Assembly (NCBI RefSeq): GCF_023155745.1 | Contig: NZ_JAKNUS010000017.1 | Location: forward strand, 1 to 41,558 | Length of the DNA: 41,558 bases | Direction: 5' to 3' | Origin: Microbacterium kunmingense | GTDB lineage: Bacteria; Actinomycetota; Actinomycetes; Actinomycetales; Microbacteriaceae | Shown here: in pieces, positions 23,451 to 31,091 of the stretch | Layout: the number at the start of each line of letters is the position of its first letter | Numbering within the stretch: the first letter of the stretch is position 1 | Position numbers and translations under genes: made by a program | The notes under the pieces: model-generated | The model's database searches: none | Told to the model about the DNA's origin: nothing | The model's input: the letters and a program-made list of their open reading frames with translations, nothing else

Positions 23451-23827
23451 CCGATCCGCTACACCCCGCGCGGATGCTACCGCGCACCTGAGACGAACGC
23501 GCGGTCCTTCACCGAGGATGGCTACATCTCGACATGATCAACCGAGGCAGCGAGAAGATTTCGTGCGAAGAGGTGGAGGACCTCGTCTACCGCTATGACA
23601 GCTTCGATCTAGCGGCCGCCGTCGCGATGCTCGACCCCGTGTTCAGCGAGCGGGTATGCGTCTACGTGAGTCTCAAGGAGGGCGGCCCGCTCGGGCTCGA
23701 ACGGATCCGCGCCGCCATGGAGTCCGCCGGGGTGGCTAAGCATAAGCACCCCGAGCGGCTGATCGCCGTCGACGACATGCCCCTCACCAAGGTAGGCAAG
23801 ATTGACAAGAGGGAGCGGAGAGGGCTT
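23451..23827 (+). pseudogene. AMP-dependent acyl-CoA/aryl-acid ligase, C-terminal fragment with internal deletion
   Basis: One frame reads IRYTPRGCYRAPETNARSFT, EDGYIST and stops. The next frame starts MINRGSEKISCEEVEDLVYR and runs through MLDPVFSERVCVYVSLKEGG to LTKVGKIDKRE. These are the hinge and C-terminal domain of the ANL superfamily (2,3-dihydroxybenzoate-AMP-ligase-like), ending at the catalytic lysine loop VGKIDK. About 25-30 residues of the hinge (GDLxxxxxDGYLxxxGRxKD) are missing between the two parts. Both outer boundaries are abrupt. Remnant of an aromatic-acid activation gene. Confidence 0.82.
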
Positions 23828-23861
23828 TGCCCGCCGCGACAGCGCCTAATGGGGCAGACGC

Positions 23862-24416
23862 TCAGCGCCCGCGCCGCCACGCGAGCCAGTGGCGGATGCT
23901 CTCCTCGAGCGCGTGCAATAGAGGCAACATCACCCAGATGACGCACGCGACGGTCAGTGGCGTCGTACATAGGATCTGGAGGTACGGCGGCAGGCCGGTC
24001 AGGAGCGGAGCGATGAAGTAGGCGTTGAACATGGCAGGCGGTACCAGCGCGATCCACACTAAAATCGCCGTCCACCACCGCGGGCGCGCGGGACCGGCCG
24101 TCGGGATTGCACCGGTGAGGGCGTCCGGAGTCAGTGGACGGGCCTGCCCGATCGTGAGCGGCACGGCCTGTTGCAGGTGCGCCTGCCGCTCCTTACTGTC
24201 CTCCCACCGGATGAGGTCATGGGGGGAAGCGAACGTGATCTCGACGACAACCTGGCGCCGGTGCCGTTCCGAGACTCGGACCTTCGACTCCCGGTAGCCG
24301 GGGAACGACTGGGCCCGGCCGGTGAAACCATGCGCCCACTCGGTGAGATCGTCCAGCCGCCCGGGGACGGCTGTGCGCGCCACCCGAGCCGTGACCGTGA
24401 GGTTATCTGGTTGCAT
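23862..24416 (-). CDS. Antibiotic-biosynthesis-monooxygenase-domain membrane protein
   Basis: 184 aa. N-terminal ABM domain (LDDLTEWAHGFTGRAQSFPG, VVVEITFASPHDLIRWEDSK), a heme- or substrate-binding dimeric ferredoxin-like fold often linked to quinone or reactive-species handling. It is followed by two membrane helices (about 116-140 and 148-168). This is the only intact copy; pieces of a second copy lie at 41200-41431 and 128-200. No catalytic role can be deduced. It stands alone among gene fragments. Confidence 0.8.
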   Translation of the reverse strand: MQPDNLTVTARVARTAVPGRLDDLTEWAHGFTGRAQSFPGYRESKVRVSERHRRQVVVEITFASPHDLIRWEDSKERQAHLQQAVPLTIGQARPLTPDALTGAIPTAGPARPRWWTAILVWIALVPPAMFNAYFIAPLLTGLPPYLQILCTTPLTVACVIWVMLPLLHALEESIRHWLAWRRGR

Positions 24417-24589
24417 GGTGTCCTCCCGGGGCAGAGGAAGCCCCGTCTCCCAGCGTATTGCGCCGATGACGCGGCACTGAACAGCTTCCGACCATCGGGG
24501 TCCGGATCAATAGCGCGAAATAGTGCTCTTCCGAGCAGTGGAGTGTCACCGCCACTGCCGCCTCACGCAGGATGGAAAGTTGAAAGACC

Positions 24590-25024
24590 TGGATCGACGG
24601 GGAGGTCATTTGCACGAGGCGTTTCGCTTGCTGCGGGAAGAAAGGCTCAAACGAGGCCGATACCATCGCCGAGCGACGGTGTATCACCCGGACGTAGAAG
24701 AGGTCGACCAGCTCTACGGTGTCCGGCTTCAGCTGGAGTCCTTAGGCGCGCGCCGGACGGTGGACGGATGCTGCGCTCCGAGATCGGCGCTTCGCGCGAG
24801 TACGGGACGCTAATGGATGCGGCGCTGGCAGTCGGTGACATGGGCGCCTGGCTGGTGGCGCACCACGCGTTCCTCCGCTGCTGCGTCGCGCGTGCAGACA
24901 TCCCGTTGGGGCGGGTAGTGGACTCCTACCCGGAACGCTGCTTACACATCTATCAGTTGTGGCACCCGCAGTCGTTCGCCATCGCTCATCGCGAGTACGA
25001 GGCCGTCCTCGAGTCGATCGTCAG
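24590..25024 (+). pseudogene. GntR/FCD-family regulator, broken
   Basis: Two pieces in different frames. HEAFRLLREERLKRGRYHRR and VYHPDVEEVDQLYGVRLQLE are the end of the winged helix and the start of the FCD effector domain. YGTLMDAALAVGDMGAWLVA, HHAFLRCCVARA and QSFAIAHREYEAVLESIVRR are the FCD core. The shift lies near 24750-24790 and parts of the winged helix are missing. Inactive remnant of a catabolic regulator. Confidence 0.7.
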
Positions 25025-25027
25025 GCG

Positions 25028-25153
25028 TCCGACGCCCAGGGGATCGATCTGTCGCCGCTGGCGACCCACGAGTTCGCCTTCGACGATGCCGCCGCCGCCT
25101 TCGAGCAGTCCCGCGACGCGTCCAGCAGCCTGAAGGTCCTGCTCCGACCGTAG
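25028..25153 (+). pseudogene. Zinc-type alcohol dehydrogenase (MDR), C-terminal fragment
   Basis: The last 41 codons of a medium-chain dehydrogenase: DLSPLATHEFAFDDAAAAFE, SSSLKVLLRP and a stop. The pattern (T)hxFxLddaxxAFe...KVll.P is the usual C-terminus of sorbitol/threonine-dehydrogenase-type enzymes. It is fused directly to the GntR fragment upstream. Confidence 0.7.
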
Positions 25154-25305
25154 AGCGCCTGGGCCGTCGGGGCCGTCACAGGGAGCCACGCGGGCGGCGT
25201 GGGGTGGCACGGGCTGCAGTGGCACCGCGGAGACGATCCTCCCGCCTGTCGGGTCGGCATCGGAGCGCGCGGTGCAGGAGGAGCGCGCCCACGTTGCAAG
25301 TAAGC

Positions 25306-25322
25306 TTTCTGCCGTGCAGAAT
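25306..25322. promoter_or_regulatory. Candidate IclR operator overlapping the IclR-2 start codon
   Basis: TTTCTGC-CGT-GCAGAAT, a perfect TTCTGC/GCAGAA palindrome with 3-nt spacer. The GTG start (25314-25316) lies inside it. TAAGCT lies 7 nt before the GTG and could be the -10 box of a leaderless transcript. No Shine-Dalgarno is seen. Confidence 0.65.
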
Positions 25323-26096
25323 CGACAGCTCGGGTCGCCGGGCGATCCACCCCAGTATCCGATCGAGTCGGTCGACAACGCGCTGAAGCTGATCCTGCTG
25401 CTGGGTGAGGAGCACGAGCTGCGGCTCACGGACGCCGGTGCCCTCCTCGGGGTGGCGACCTCGACCGCGCACCGACTTCTCGCGATGCTGGCATGGCGCG
25501 GCTTCGTGCGGCAGAACCCGGTGACCAAGGCTTACGGCCCTGGCCCGGCGCTGACGACGGTGGCCTTCTCGGTGCTGCGCAGGATGGATGTCCCGAGACT
25601 GGCGCAGCCGATCCTCGAGGACCTCAGCGCCGCCCTCGGTGAGACCTGCCACCTGGGCACGCTCGAGGGCAACCATGTCCGATTCCTCGCCGTTGCCGAG
25701 CCCGATGTGGCCGTGCGCGTGGTTTCGAGACTGGGCAAGACCCTGCCGGCGCATTGCACCTCGACCGGCAAGGCGCTGCTTGCCGAGCTGAGCGACGAGC
25801 AGCTCTTCCGGCTGTACCCGGACGAGCAGCTCGAGATCGTCACACCGAACTCCATACGTTCCCGAGACGAACTCGTCGCCGAACTGGTTCGGACACGACT
25901 GGACGGTTATGCCGTGAATCGGCAGGAAAGCGAGGACGGCGTGGCGAGCGTCGCGGTCCCGGTCCACGTCTCGTCGGGACTGCGACTGGCGATCAACGCC
26001 TCCGCGCCCGTGCAGCGGTTACCGCCGGGCAAGGTCAAGTCCCTAGCGCGGTCACTGCAGGACGCCGCGATCCGCCTCGCCGAACTGTTGGGGTGA
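25314..26096 (+). CDS. IclR-family transcriptional regulator (intact)
   Basis: 260 aa. N-terminal winged helix (YPIESVDNALKLILLLGEEH, LLGVATSTAHRLLAMLAW) and C-terminal effector domain (HCTSTGKALLAELSDEQLF, NRQESEDGVASVAVPVHVSS, LRLAINASAPVQRLPPGKV). GTG 25314 is chosen because the paralogue at 4714-5498 has its GTG at the same place inside an equivalent palindrome; GTG 25272 with a GGAGG-like tract after it is the alternative. It converges with the aldo/keto reductase gene (99 nt gap). Probably autoregulated, and the likely controller of all five TTTCTGN-NNN-NCAGAAA sites. The effector is unknown; a pathway aromatic acid would be usual for this family. Confidence 0.9.
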   Translation: MQNRQLGSPGDPPQYPIESVDNALKLILLLGEEHELRLTDAGALLGVATSTAHRLLAMLAWRGFVRQNPVTKAYGPGPALTTVAFSVLRRMDVPRLAQPILEDLSAALGETCHLGTLEGNHVRFLAVAEPDVAVRVVSRLGKTLPAHCTSTGKALLAELSDEQLFRLYPDEQLEIVTPNSIRSRDELVAELVRTRLDGYAVNRQESEDGVASVAVPVHVSSGLRLAINASAPVQRLPPGKVKSLARSLQDAAIRLAELLG

Positions 26097-26195
26097 ACCG
26101 GCCCGGGTCGTCGTAGCGCCCATGGATGCGCTGCGCACGCGAACACGCCGCTGATGAGCGTGGCTGCGGGAGCGACCGACCCGCCGCCGTGGGCC

Positions 26196-27035
26196 TCAGT
26201 GCCCGTTGGCCGGATCGTCCGGGTCGCGGGCGGCTTCTTCGCCTTGATCCAGCCCACTCAGCGTCGCCATATCCTCCGAGCTGAGCGTGAAATCGAAGAC
26301 GTCGATGTTCTGCGCGAGATGCTTCTCATCGCCGGCGCGCGGGACGGGAACGATCCCTTCCTCGATGTGCCAGCGCAGTAGGACCTGTGCGGGCGACTTG
26401 TCATACTTCGACGCGATCGCGGTCACCGCGGGATCGGACAGCAGGGCTCCTCCGCGTCCGAGCGGGCTCCACGCCTCGGTCAGGATGCCGTGAGCGCGCT
26501 GGAAGCTGCGCTGTTCGACACGGGCGATGTCGACGCTGAGCTGGATCTGATCGACGTCGGGGACGACACCGGTCGCGTCGACGACGCGCTGAAGGTGGTG
26601 AGACTTGAAGTTGGAGACGCCGATCGCCTTCACTCGTCCCTCTTCGAGCAGTCTCACCAGACCCTTCCACGCTTCGACGTATCGGTCGAGGGCCGGAACC
26701 GGCCAATGGATCAGGAACAGATCGAGGTAGTCGACGCGAAGGGTCTTCAGCGATCGGTCGTACGCGCGCTGCACTCCCTCGACGCTGTGGTCCTCCTTGT
26801 TGAACTTGCTCGTGATGAAGACCTCGTCACGAGGGATGCCCGATGCACGCAGACCGGCACCGACGGCCTCCTCATTCGCGTACTTGTACGCCGTATCGAA
26901 CAGGCGGTAACCGTAGCCGACCGCCTTCTCGACCATCGTTGCGCACTCGTCTCCCGTGAGTGGCCACGTGCCCACCCCGATTCGCGGGATGCGGTGACCG
27001 TGCAGGAGGGGGAGGGTGGTGTCGTCAGCTCTCAT
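26196..27035 (-). CDS. Aldo/keto reductase
   Basis: 279-aa NADPH-dependent AKR of the 2,5-diketo-gluconate-reductase/YvgN type, a (beta/alpha)8 barrel. The catalytic tetrad is visible as D47, Y52, K77 and H110 (DTAYKYANE, ITSKFN, FLIHWP). GVSNF and the cofactor-binding segment VPRAGDEKHLAQN are in place. Last gene of the minus-strand Rieske module 2 operon, overlapping the reductase stop by 4 nt (ATGA). It could reduce an aldehyde or ketone formed in the pathway, as a counterpart to the aldehyde dehydrogenase. Module 1 has no equivalent. Confidence 0.9.
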   Translation of the reverse strand: MRADDTTLPLLHGHRIPRIGVGTWPLTGDECATMVEKAVGYGYRLFDTAYKYANEEAVGAGLRASGIPRDEVFITSKFNKEDHSVEGVQRAYDRSLKTLRVDYLDLFLIHWPVPALDRYVEAWKGLVRLLEEGRVKAIGVSNFKSHHLQRVVDATGVVPDVDQIQLSVDIARVEQRSFQRAHGILTEAWSPLGRGGALLSDPAVTAIASKYDKSPAQVLLRWHIEEGIVPVPRAGDEKHLAQNIDVFDFTLSSEDMATLSGLDQGEEAARDPDDPANGH

Positions 27036-28270
27036 CGGGCGGCCGCCTTCGCCGGAGCCGTGCTCGAGGGCTCGAGGAGGGCGCGCAGCCGATGTATCAG
27101 CTCGTCCGCCTTCGCTCGCGAGGCGACCGAGCGGCGGGCGTCGACGAGGGCACGCGGCCAGTTCACGATGACGGCACCTTCGGCCTGCCCTTGGCTCTCG
27201 CCGTACACGACGGCGAAGCGGTCCTGCGCAGGGTCGCCCACCATCGTCCAGTGATCAGATCCGGTATGCCCGACGATCTGGATCTTCCAGTCGTACTGGT
27301 CGCTCCACACATACTCCGTCGGGTCGTAGCTGCGCAGGTCATCCGGGTGAGCGATGTTATGCGCGACAATCAGCGCCTGATCCGTCGCGCTCGTCCAGTG
27401 CTCCAACCGGATCGGGTCGGGATGCCGTCGGTTCATGAATCGTGCCACGTCGCCGATCGCATACACGTGGGAGACGCCGACGGCGGCAAGCGTGCCTTCG
27501 CAGACGACACCGTTATCCAGCGCGAGGCCCGACGACTCGAGCCACTCCGTGTTGACGACCGCTCCGATACCGAGCAGGACAGCGTCGACATCCAGCGTCG
27601 CGCCATCGGTGAGCGTGACCTGGACGCGGTCACCCGTGCGCTCGACGTTCTCGACGGAGACGCCGAAGCGTAGCTCAGCACCCTCCCTGCGGTACTTCTC
27701 CGCGAAGATACCGCCCACTTCCATATTCATCGCCCGGCCCATCGGAGCACCGATCGGTTCGATGATGGTGACCTTGACACCGGCCGCAAGCGCTGTGGCG
27801 GCCGCCTCGGCGCCGATGAATCCGGCGCCGACCACCGCGAGGTGGCGGCCCGGAACGAGCTCCTTGCGCAGCTCGTCGGCATCGGCGCGGGTACGCAGCA
27901 CGTGGACGCCGGGAGTGGAAGCCCACGGGGTTCGGCGAGCTCGGGCACCCGTCGCGATGACGAGGATGTCGTAGGTCAGCTCGCTGCCGTCGGCGAGCGT
28001 CAGCGTCTTGCCGGCAGGATCCAGCTCGGTCGCGGCGACGCCGAAACGGGTCTCGACCCGCAGGCCTTCGAGCGCTTCCGCCGTCGTCAGCGCGATCTCC
28101 GGGTCGGATGCGGCGCCGCTGAGGTACTTCTTCGACAGCGGGGGACGGTCGTAGAGGGGATGGCTCTCCTGGTCCACCAGCGTGATCGCGCCGGTGAACC
28201 CCTCCGAACGAAGATTCTGTACGAGCTTGACTCCGGCGACGGAAGCACCGACGACGACGACGTGAGACAT
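27032..28270 (-). CDS. Ferredoxin reductase of Rieske oxygenase module 2
   Basis: 412-aa FAD/NAD(P)H ferredoxin reductase (BphA4/HcaD type). FAD motif VGASVAG (6-12), YDRPPLSKKYL, NAD motif VVGAGFIGAEAA, and the second FAD motif AIGDVARF. C-terminal domain with WSDQYDWKIQIVGH. A little longer than the module-1 paralogue because of an Ala-rich tail (SSTAPAKAAAR). It is separated from the ferredoxin by 10 nt and overlaps the AKR gene by 4 nt. Confidence 0.93.
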   Translation of the reverse strand: MSHVVVVGASVAGVKLVQNLRSEGFTGAITLVDQESHPLYDRPPLSKKYLSGAASDPEIALTTAEALEGLRVETRFGVAATELDPAGKTLTLADGSELTYDILVIATGARARRTPWASTPGVHVLRTRADADELRKELVPGRHLAVVGAGFIGAEAAATALAAGVKVTIIEPIGAPMGRAMNMEVGGIFAEKYRREGAELRFGVSVENVERTGDRVQVTLTDGATLDVDAVLLGIGAVVNTEWLESSGLALDNGVVCEGTLAAVGVSHVYAIGDVARFMNRRHPDPIRLEHWTSATDQALIVAHNIAHPDDLRSYDPTEYVWSDQYDWKIQIVGHTGSDHWTMVGDPAQDRFAVVYGESQGQAEGAVIVNWPRALVDARRSVASRAKADELIHRLRALLEPSSTAPAKAAAR

Positions 28271-28280
28271 GCGAATCGGC

Positions 28281-28481
28281 TCAACCCTCGACAGACAGCG
28301 CCGAGACCGGGCAGCTTCGGGCGGCTTCCTCGACGCGAGTGCGCTCCGCGTCCGGCACCTCGAGCTGCAAGAGCACGACCTTGCCGTCGTCGTCGATGTC
28401 GAAGTAGTCTCCCGCGGCCACGACGCAGTTCGCGTAGCCCTGGCAGAGGGAGAGGTCAGCCTTCACCGTGGCCATGGTCAT
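28281..28481 (-). CDS. [3Fe-4S]-type ferredoxin, module 2
   Basis: 66 aa (64 if ATG 28475 is used). Cysteines in CQGYANC and SCP give the three-ligand CxxxxxC...CP pattern of [3Fe-4S] ferredoxins, with the acidic loop DIDDDGK. It overlaps the 3' end of the small accessory gene by about 25 nt, so the two are translationally linked. Electron carrier between the reductase (27032-28270) and the Rieske oxygenase. Confidence 0.92.
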   Translation of the reverse strand: MTMATVKADLSLCQGYANCVVAAGDYFDIDDDGKVVLLQLEVPDAERTRVEEAARSCPVSALSVEG

Positions 28482-28800
28482 TCCTCGTTGATGATGGGTC
28501 GGGGTCGGGGAACACGGGCGCGTACGGCGACCCGATCATCGCTGAGAACGTCTGGACGGTCTGCCAGGTGAGCGCCTCCAGCTCGAGCGGGTCGAGTGCG
28601 ATCCATTGTCCGGATTTCGGAGAGTCGATGAGCAGACGCGTCCCGTTGCGGGTCTCGACCCGGCTCACCGTGATCTCAGAGAACTCGTTGGCGATCGTGA
28701 GCGGCTCGCCGACGGTGCGCGCGACCAAACGTGCGCGCTCCTCGGCGGCGGCGATCGCGGCGGCCCGATCGACGTCGGCGCCTTCCCACTCCAGGGTCAC
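28456..28800 (-). CDS. Small accessory protein of the oxygenase operon (module 2)
   Basis: 114 aa, MTLEWEGADVDRAAAIAAAE. Shares long identical stretches with the 108-aa protein at 6976-7302 (IANEFSEI, VSRVETRNG, ALDPLELEALTWQT), so it is a conserved part of this oxygenase type. The tail (PSSTRNDHGHGEG) differs. It sits between beta (ATGA overlap) and ferredoxin. No cofactor-binding residues are evident. Function unknown; a subunit or assembly factor is likely. Confidence 0.8.
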   Translation of the reverse strand: MTLEWEGADVDRAAAIAAAEERARLVARTVGEPLTIANEFSEITVSRVETRNGTRLLIDSPKSGQWIALDPLELEALTWQTVQTFSAMIGSPYAPVFPDPDPSSTRNDHGHGEG

Positions 28801-29387
28801 AGGAAGATCGCCAGGTTCTGGGTGCGCAGCACCGACTCGTCGACGAGGATGACGCGGCGCGCGAGCTTGTACTCGCCTCCGACGTCACGGAACACATCCT
28901 CCCGGTGGGCGGAGATGATCGACGGCTCGTTCACGTCTCCTCGGCTGCGGAACAGCAGCATCGCGGAGTCGGCGAGCACCTCGCCGGGCACGTCGGTCTC
29001 GAACACCCGCACGTTGGTCACGAAGTGACGCAGCCGGGACGGAGGGTCCTCGGTCCAGGCATGCTCGGTAAGGAACCGTGCGACGCGCCGGCTGAGCGAG
29101 TACTTGTTCTCGTCCCAGTGCGCCATCCCGGGGGACGTGCTGAAGGGCGTGCCGAGTGCGGTGGTCACGCGGACGGGCATGACGTAGTGGATGTCTTCCG
29201 TCAGCATGTCCAGCCAGCTCTCATACCGCTGCTGGTCGAGAGTGTAGGCCTCTTCGACGAGCCAGCGATGGATCGTGGCGTGCAGCTCGCTCGTGAAGGG
29301 CAGGGACGAGCCCACCCGGTCGGCGAGGGTTGACGACTTGCGAAGCCGGGAGACTTCGGAAACTGCCTTGCCGGTCTCCTCGATCAT
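28797..29387 (-). CDS. Rieske ring-hydroxylating oxygenase, beta subunit (module 2)
   Basis: 196-aa NTF2-like small subunit. Conserved blocks are HRWLVEEAYTLDQQRYESWL, GMAHWDENKYSLSRRVARFL and RLRHFVTNVRVFETD, with the C-terminus VLRTQNLAIFL shared with module 1. ATG 29387 overlaps the alpha stop (ATGA). Forms the alpha3beta3 oxygenase with the alpha subunit encoded just upstream. Confidence 0.93.
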   Translation of the reverse strand: MIEETGKAVSEVSRLRKSSTLADRVGSSLPFTSELHATIHRWLVEEAYTLDQQRYESWLDMLTEDIHYVMPVRVTTALGTPFSTSPGMAHWDENKYSLSRRVARFLTEHAWTEDPPSRLRHFVTNVRVFETDVPGEVLADSAMLLFRSRGDVNEPSIISAHREDVFRDVGGEYKLARRVILVDESVLRTQNLAIFL

Positions 29388-30826
29388 CGGACCACCTTCT
29401 GACCATTGTTCGTGATGCCCGCAGGTCGGGGCTCGACATCCAGTGGCGGCTCGCCGCCGATCGACAGGGCACGGAAGTCGACGCCCTCGTACTCCGACTC
29501 CAGGTAGTCCGCCCAGCGGTGGAGCAGATGGCGCTGGTTGTACTCGCCGTAGCCCACGTGCGCGACGCCGGGGCCGGCGAACTGGTCGGGGCCGAGCGGC
29601 TCGACGACCGGCGATCCATCCTTGAGGATGCCCATGCGGCTGTTCAGGAGCAGGCGCCGCGCCATTGATCCCTTCGCCGTGTTCGTGAGCGAGACCCAGT
29701 TCTCCACGTCGTCCTGCTCGAACATGCCCGTCGACCCGAAGCACATCAGGTAGGCCTTGTACGACAGTGCCTTGAACTCCTCCGGAGCCTCAGCGTCGAC
29801 CGCGAACCAGGAGTACACCTCGGTCTCGTCCTCGCTGATCGGAAGCCACGTCCGGATGGAGATGAACGGGAGCACGTCCTCGTCCGAACCCTCCTCGACC
29901 TTGGGCCAGTTGTGGACGAAGGACATGTTCGGGAAGAGCGAGGCCGCGGAGATCATGAACCCGTCGCGGCCGATGACATCGAGCTGCTCCTGAGACCAGG
30001 TCGCCTTCATCCGCTCGACCATCTCGTCCGGGTAGCCGACGTACCGCAGCCGCTCCTCGAGCGTGCCCGGCGGGAGCTTGTAGGTCGTGCCGCCTCCGTT
30101 GCCGGCCCAGTATGTGTTGCCGTCCTTGCGCTTCTCGGCCTTCGGCTCGCGGAACAGCCCGATCTCGACGACCGAGGTGTGCGTCTGGGGCGTGTGGTAC
30201 ATGTCGCCGGCGAAGTTCTCGGCGCCGATCTTCCAGTTCGCCTTGACGCGCCACCGCTGCGGGCCCCGGAGCTCGATGCCGCTGGGGCTCTGCCGGGTGT
30301 AGTAGTCGAGATAGAACTTGAAGTCGCCGATGTAGTCCTCGAGGCTCGGCGCATCCGGGTCCATGCTGATGAAGATCAGGCCGTTGTACATACCGAGGTT
30401 CGGCGCCGGCAGGAGCCGTGCGCCCTTTCGGCTGAACCCGGCCTCGCCGCCGTAGGCCTCCTCGTGGAAGGGGAGTCCGACGATGCGTCCGTCGTTGCGG
30501 TAGGACCACCCGTGGTACGGGCAGCGGAAGTGCGAGGCGTTCCCCATCTCGGCCCGGCAGACCTGCATGCCGCGATGCAGGCACATGTTGAAGTGGGCGC
30601 GGATCTCACCCTTCTCGTCGCGGACGATGATGAACGAGTCGTCGAGTATTCGCCGGACGACGTAGTCGCCGGCCTGAGGAATCTCGGACTCGTGGCCCAC
30701 GAACAGCCAGGCGCGGCTGAAAAGGTTCTTTCGTTCGCGCGCGAAGATCTCCGCGTCGTTGTAGATGTACGCCGGTATCATTCCGCGACGGATCTCGTCG
30801 TAGATCGTCATGCTGGAAGTGCTCAT
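29384..30826 (-). CDS. Rieske ring-hydroxylating oxygenase, alpha subunit (module 2, complete)
   Basis: 480-aa catalytic subunit. The Rieske [2Fe-2S] ligands are C82, H84, C102 and H105 (CLHRGMQVC, CPYHGW). The mononuclear iron site is in NWKIGAENFAGDMYHTPQTH with D208 as bridge, H211 and H216 as ligands, and the third ligand probably in EQDDVENW. It resembles the HcaE/biphenyl-type group of aromatic dioxygenases; phthalate 3,4-dioxygenase-like enzymes have the same set of components. ATG 30826 is preferred (AGG 8 nt upstream); ATG 30811 is possible. First gene of a six-gene operon (alpha, beta, small protein, ferredoxin, reductase, AKR) below the operator at 30899-30915. The substrate cannot be told from sequence. 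Confidence 0.93.
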   Translation of the reverse strand: MSTSSMTIYDEIRRGMIPAYIYNDAEIFARERKNLFSRAWLFVGHESEIPQAGDYVVRRILDDSFIIVRDEKGEIRAHFNMCLHRGMQVCRAEMGNASHFRCPYHGWSYRNDGRIVGLPFHEEAYGGEAGFSRKGARLLPAPNLGMYNGLIFISMDPDAPSLEDYIGDFKFYLDYYTRQSPSGIELRGPQRWRVKANWKIGAENFAGDMYHTPQTHTSVVEIGLFREPKAEKRKDGNTYWAGNGGGTTYKLPPGTLEERLRYVGYPDEMVERMKATWSQEQLDVIGRDGFMISAASLFPNMSFVHNWPKVEEGSDEDVLPFISIRTWLPISEDETEVYSWFAVDAEAPEEFKALSYKAYLMCFGSTGMFEQDDVENWVSLTNTAKGSMARRLLLNSRMGILKDGSPVVEPLGPDQFAGPGVAHVGYGEYNQRHLLHRWADYLESEYEGVDFRALSIGGEPPLDVEPRPAGITNNGQKVVR

Positions 30827-30898
30827 CGTCGCGCCTATCCGTAGTGTAATGCTTCGACACCGCTCCGACGTCGCACGTCGAAGCGGGCCGAGGCATAG

Positions 30899-30915
30899 TT
30901 TCTGATGTGCAGAAA
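30899..30915. promoter_or_regulatory. Candidate IclR operator of Rieske module 2
   Basis: TTTCTGA-TGT-GCAGAAA. The six outer bases of each arm are perfect inverses (TTTCTG / CAGAAA). The site is 73 nt upstream of the alpha ATG at 30826. Strongest of the five matches together with 25306-25322. Confidence 0.7.
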
Positions 30916-31045
30916 TTGATTCTGCCACACACGCGCGCCTTACGTCAAGTGGGCCCGAGGAAGGCCTTCGCGGCCGCGCTCGGAGGAGGAGGCGATGCGT
31001 CGCGGCTGCGAGGACCATCCTCCCGTCCCAGAGGGTGGGCATGCT

Positions 31046-31062
31046 CCTCTGGAACACAGAAA
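31046..31062. promoter_or_regulatory. Candidate IclR operator before aldehyde dehydrogenase
   Basis: CCTCTGG-AAC-ACAGAAA: one perfect arm (CAGAAA) and one weaker arm (TCTG). It lies 30 nt upstream of the ATG at 31092. An extra TTCTGC half-site lies at 31067-31072. Confidence 0.45.
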
Positions 31063-31091
31063 CCGCTTCTGCTGGAAACGAGGAGTCAATG

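Larger units (their letters stand above)
30827..31091. promoter_or_regulatory. Divergent promoter region of Rieske module 2 and aldehyde dehydrogenase
   Basis: 265 bp between divergent operons. It holds two IclR-type sites (30899-30915 and 31046-31062). In the alpha leader there is an 8-bp inverted repeat GCTTCGAC (30851-30858) / GTCGAAGC (30877-30884), which could form a hairpin or a further protein site. Confidence 0.65.
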
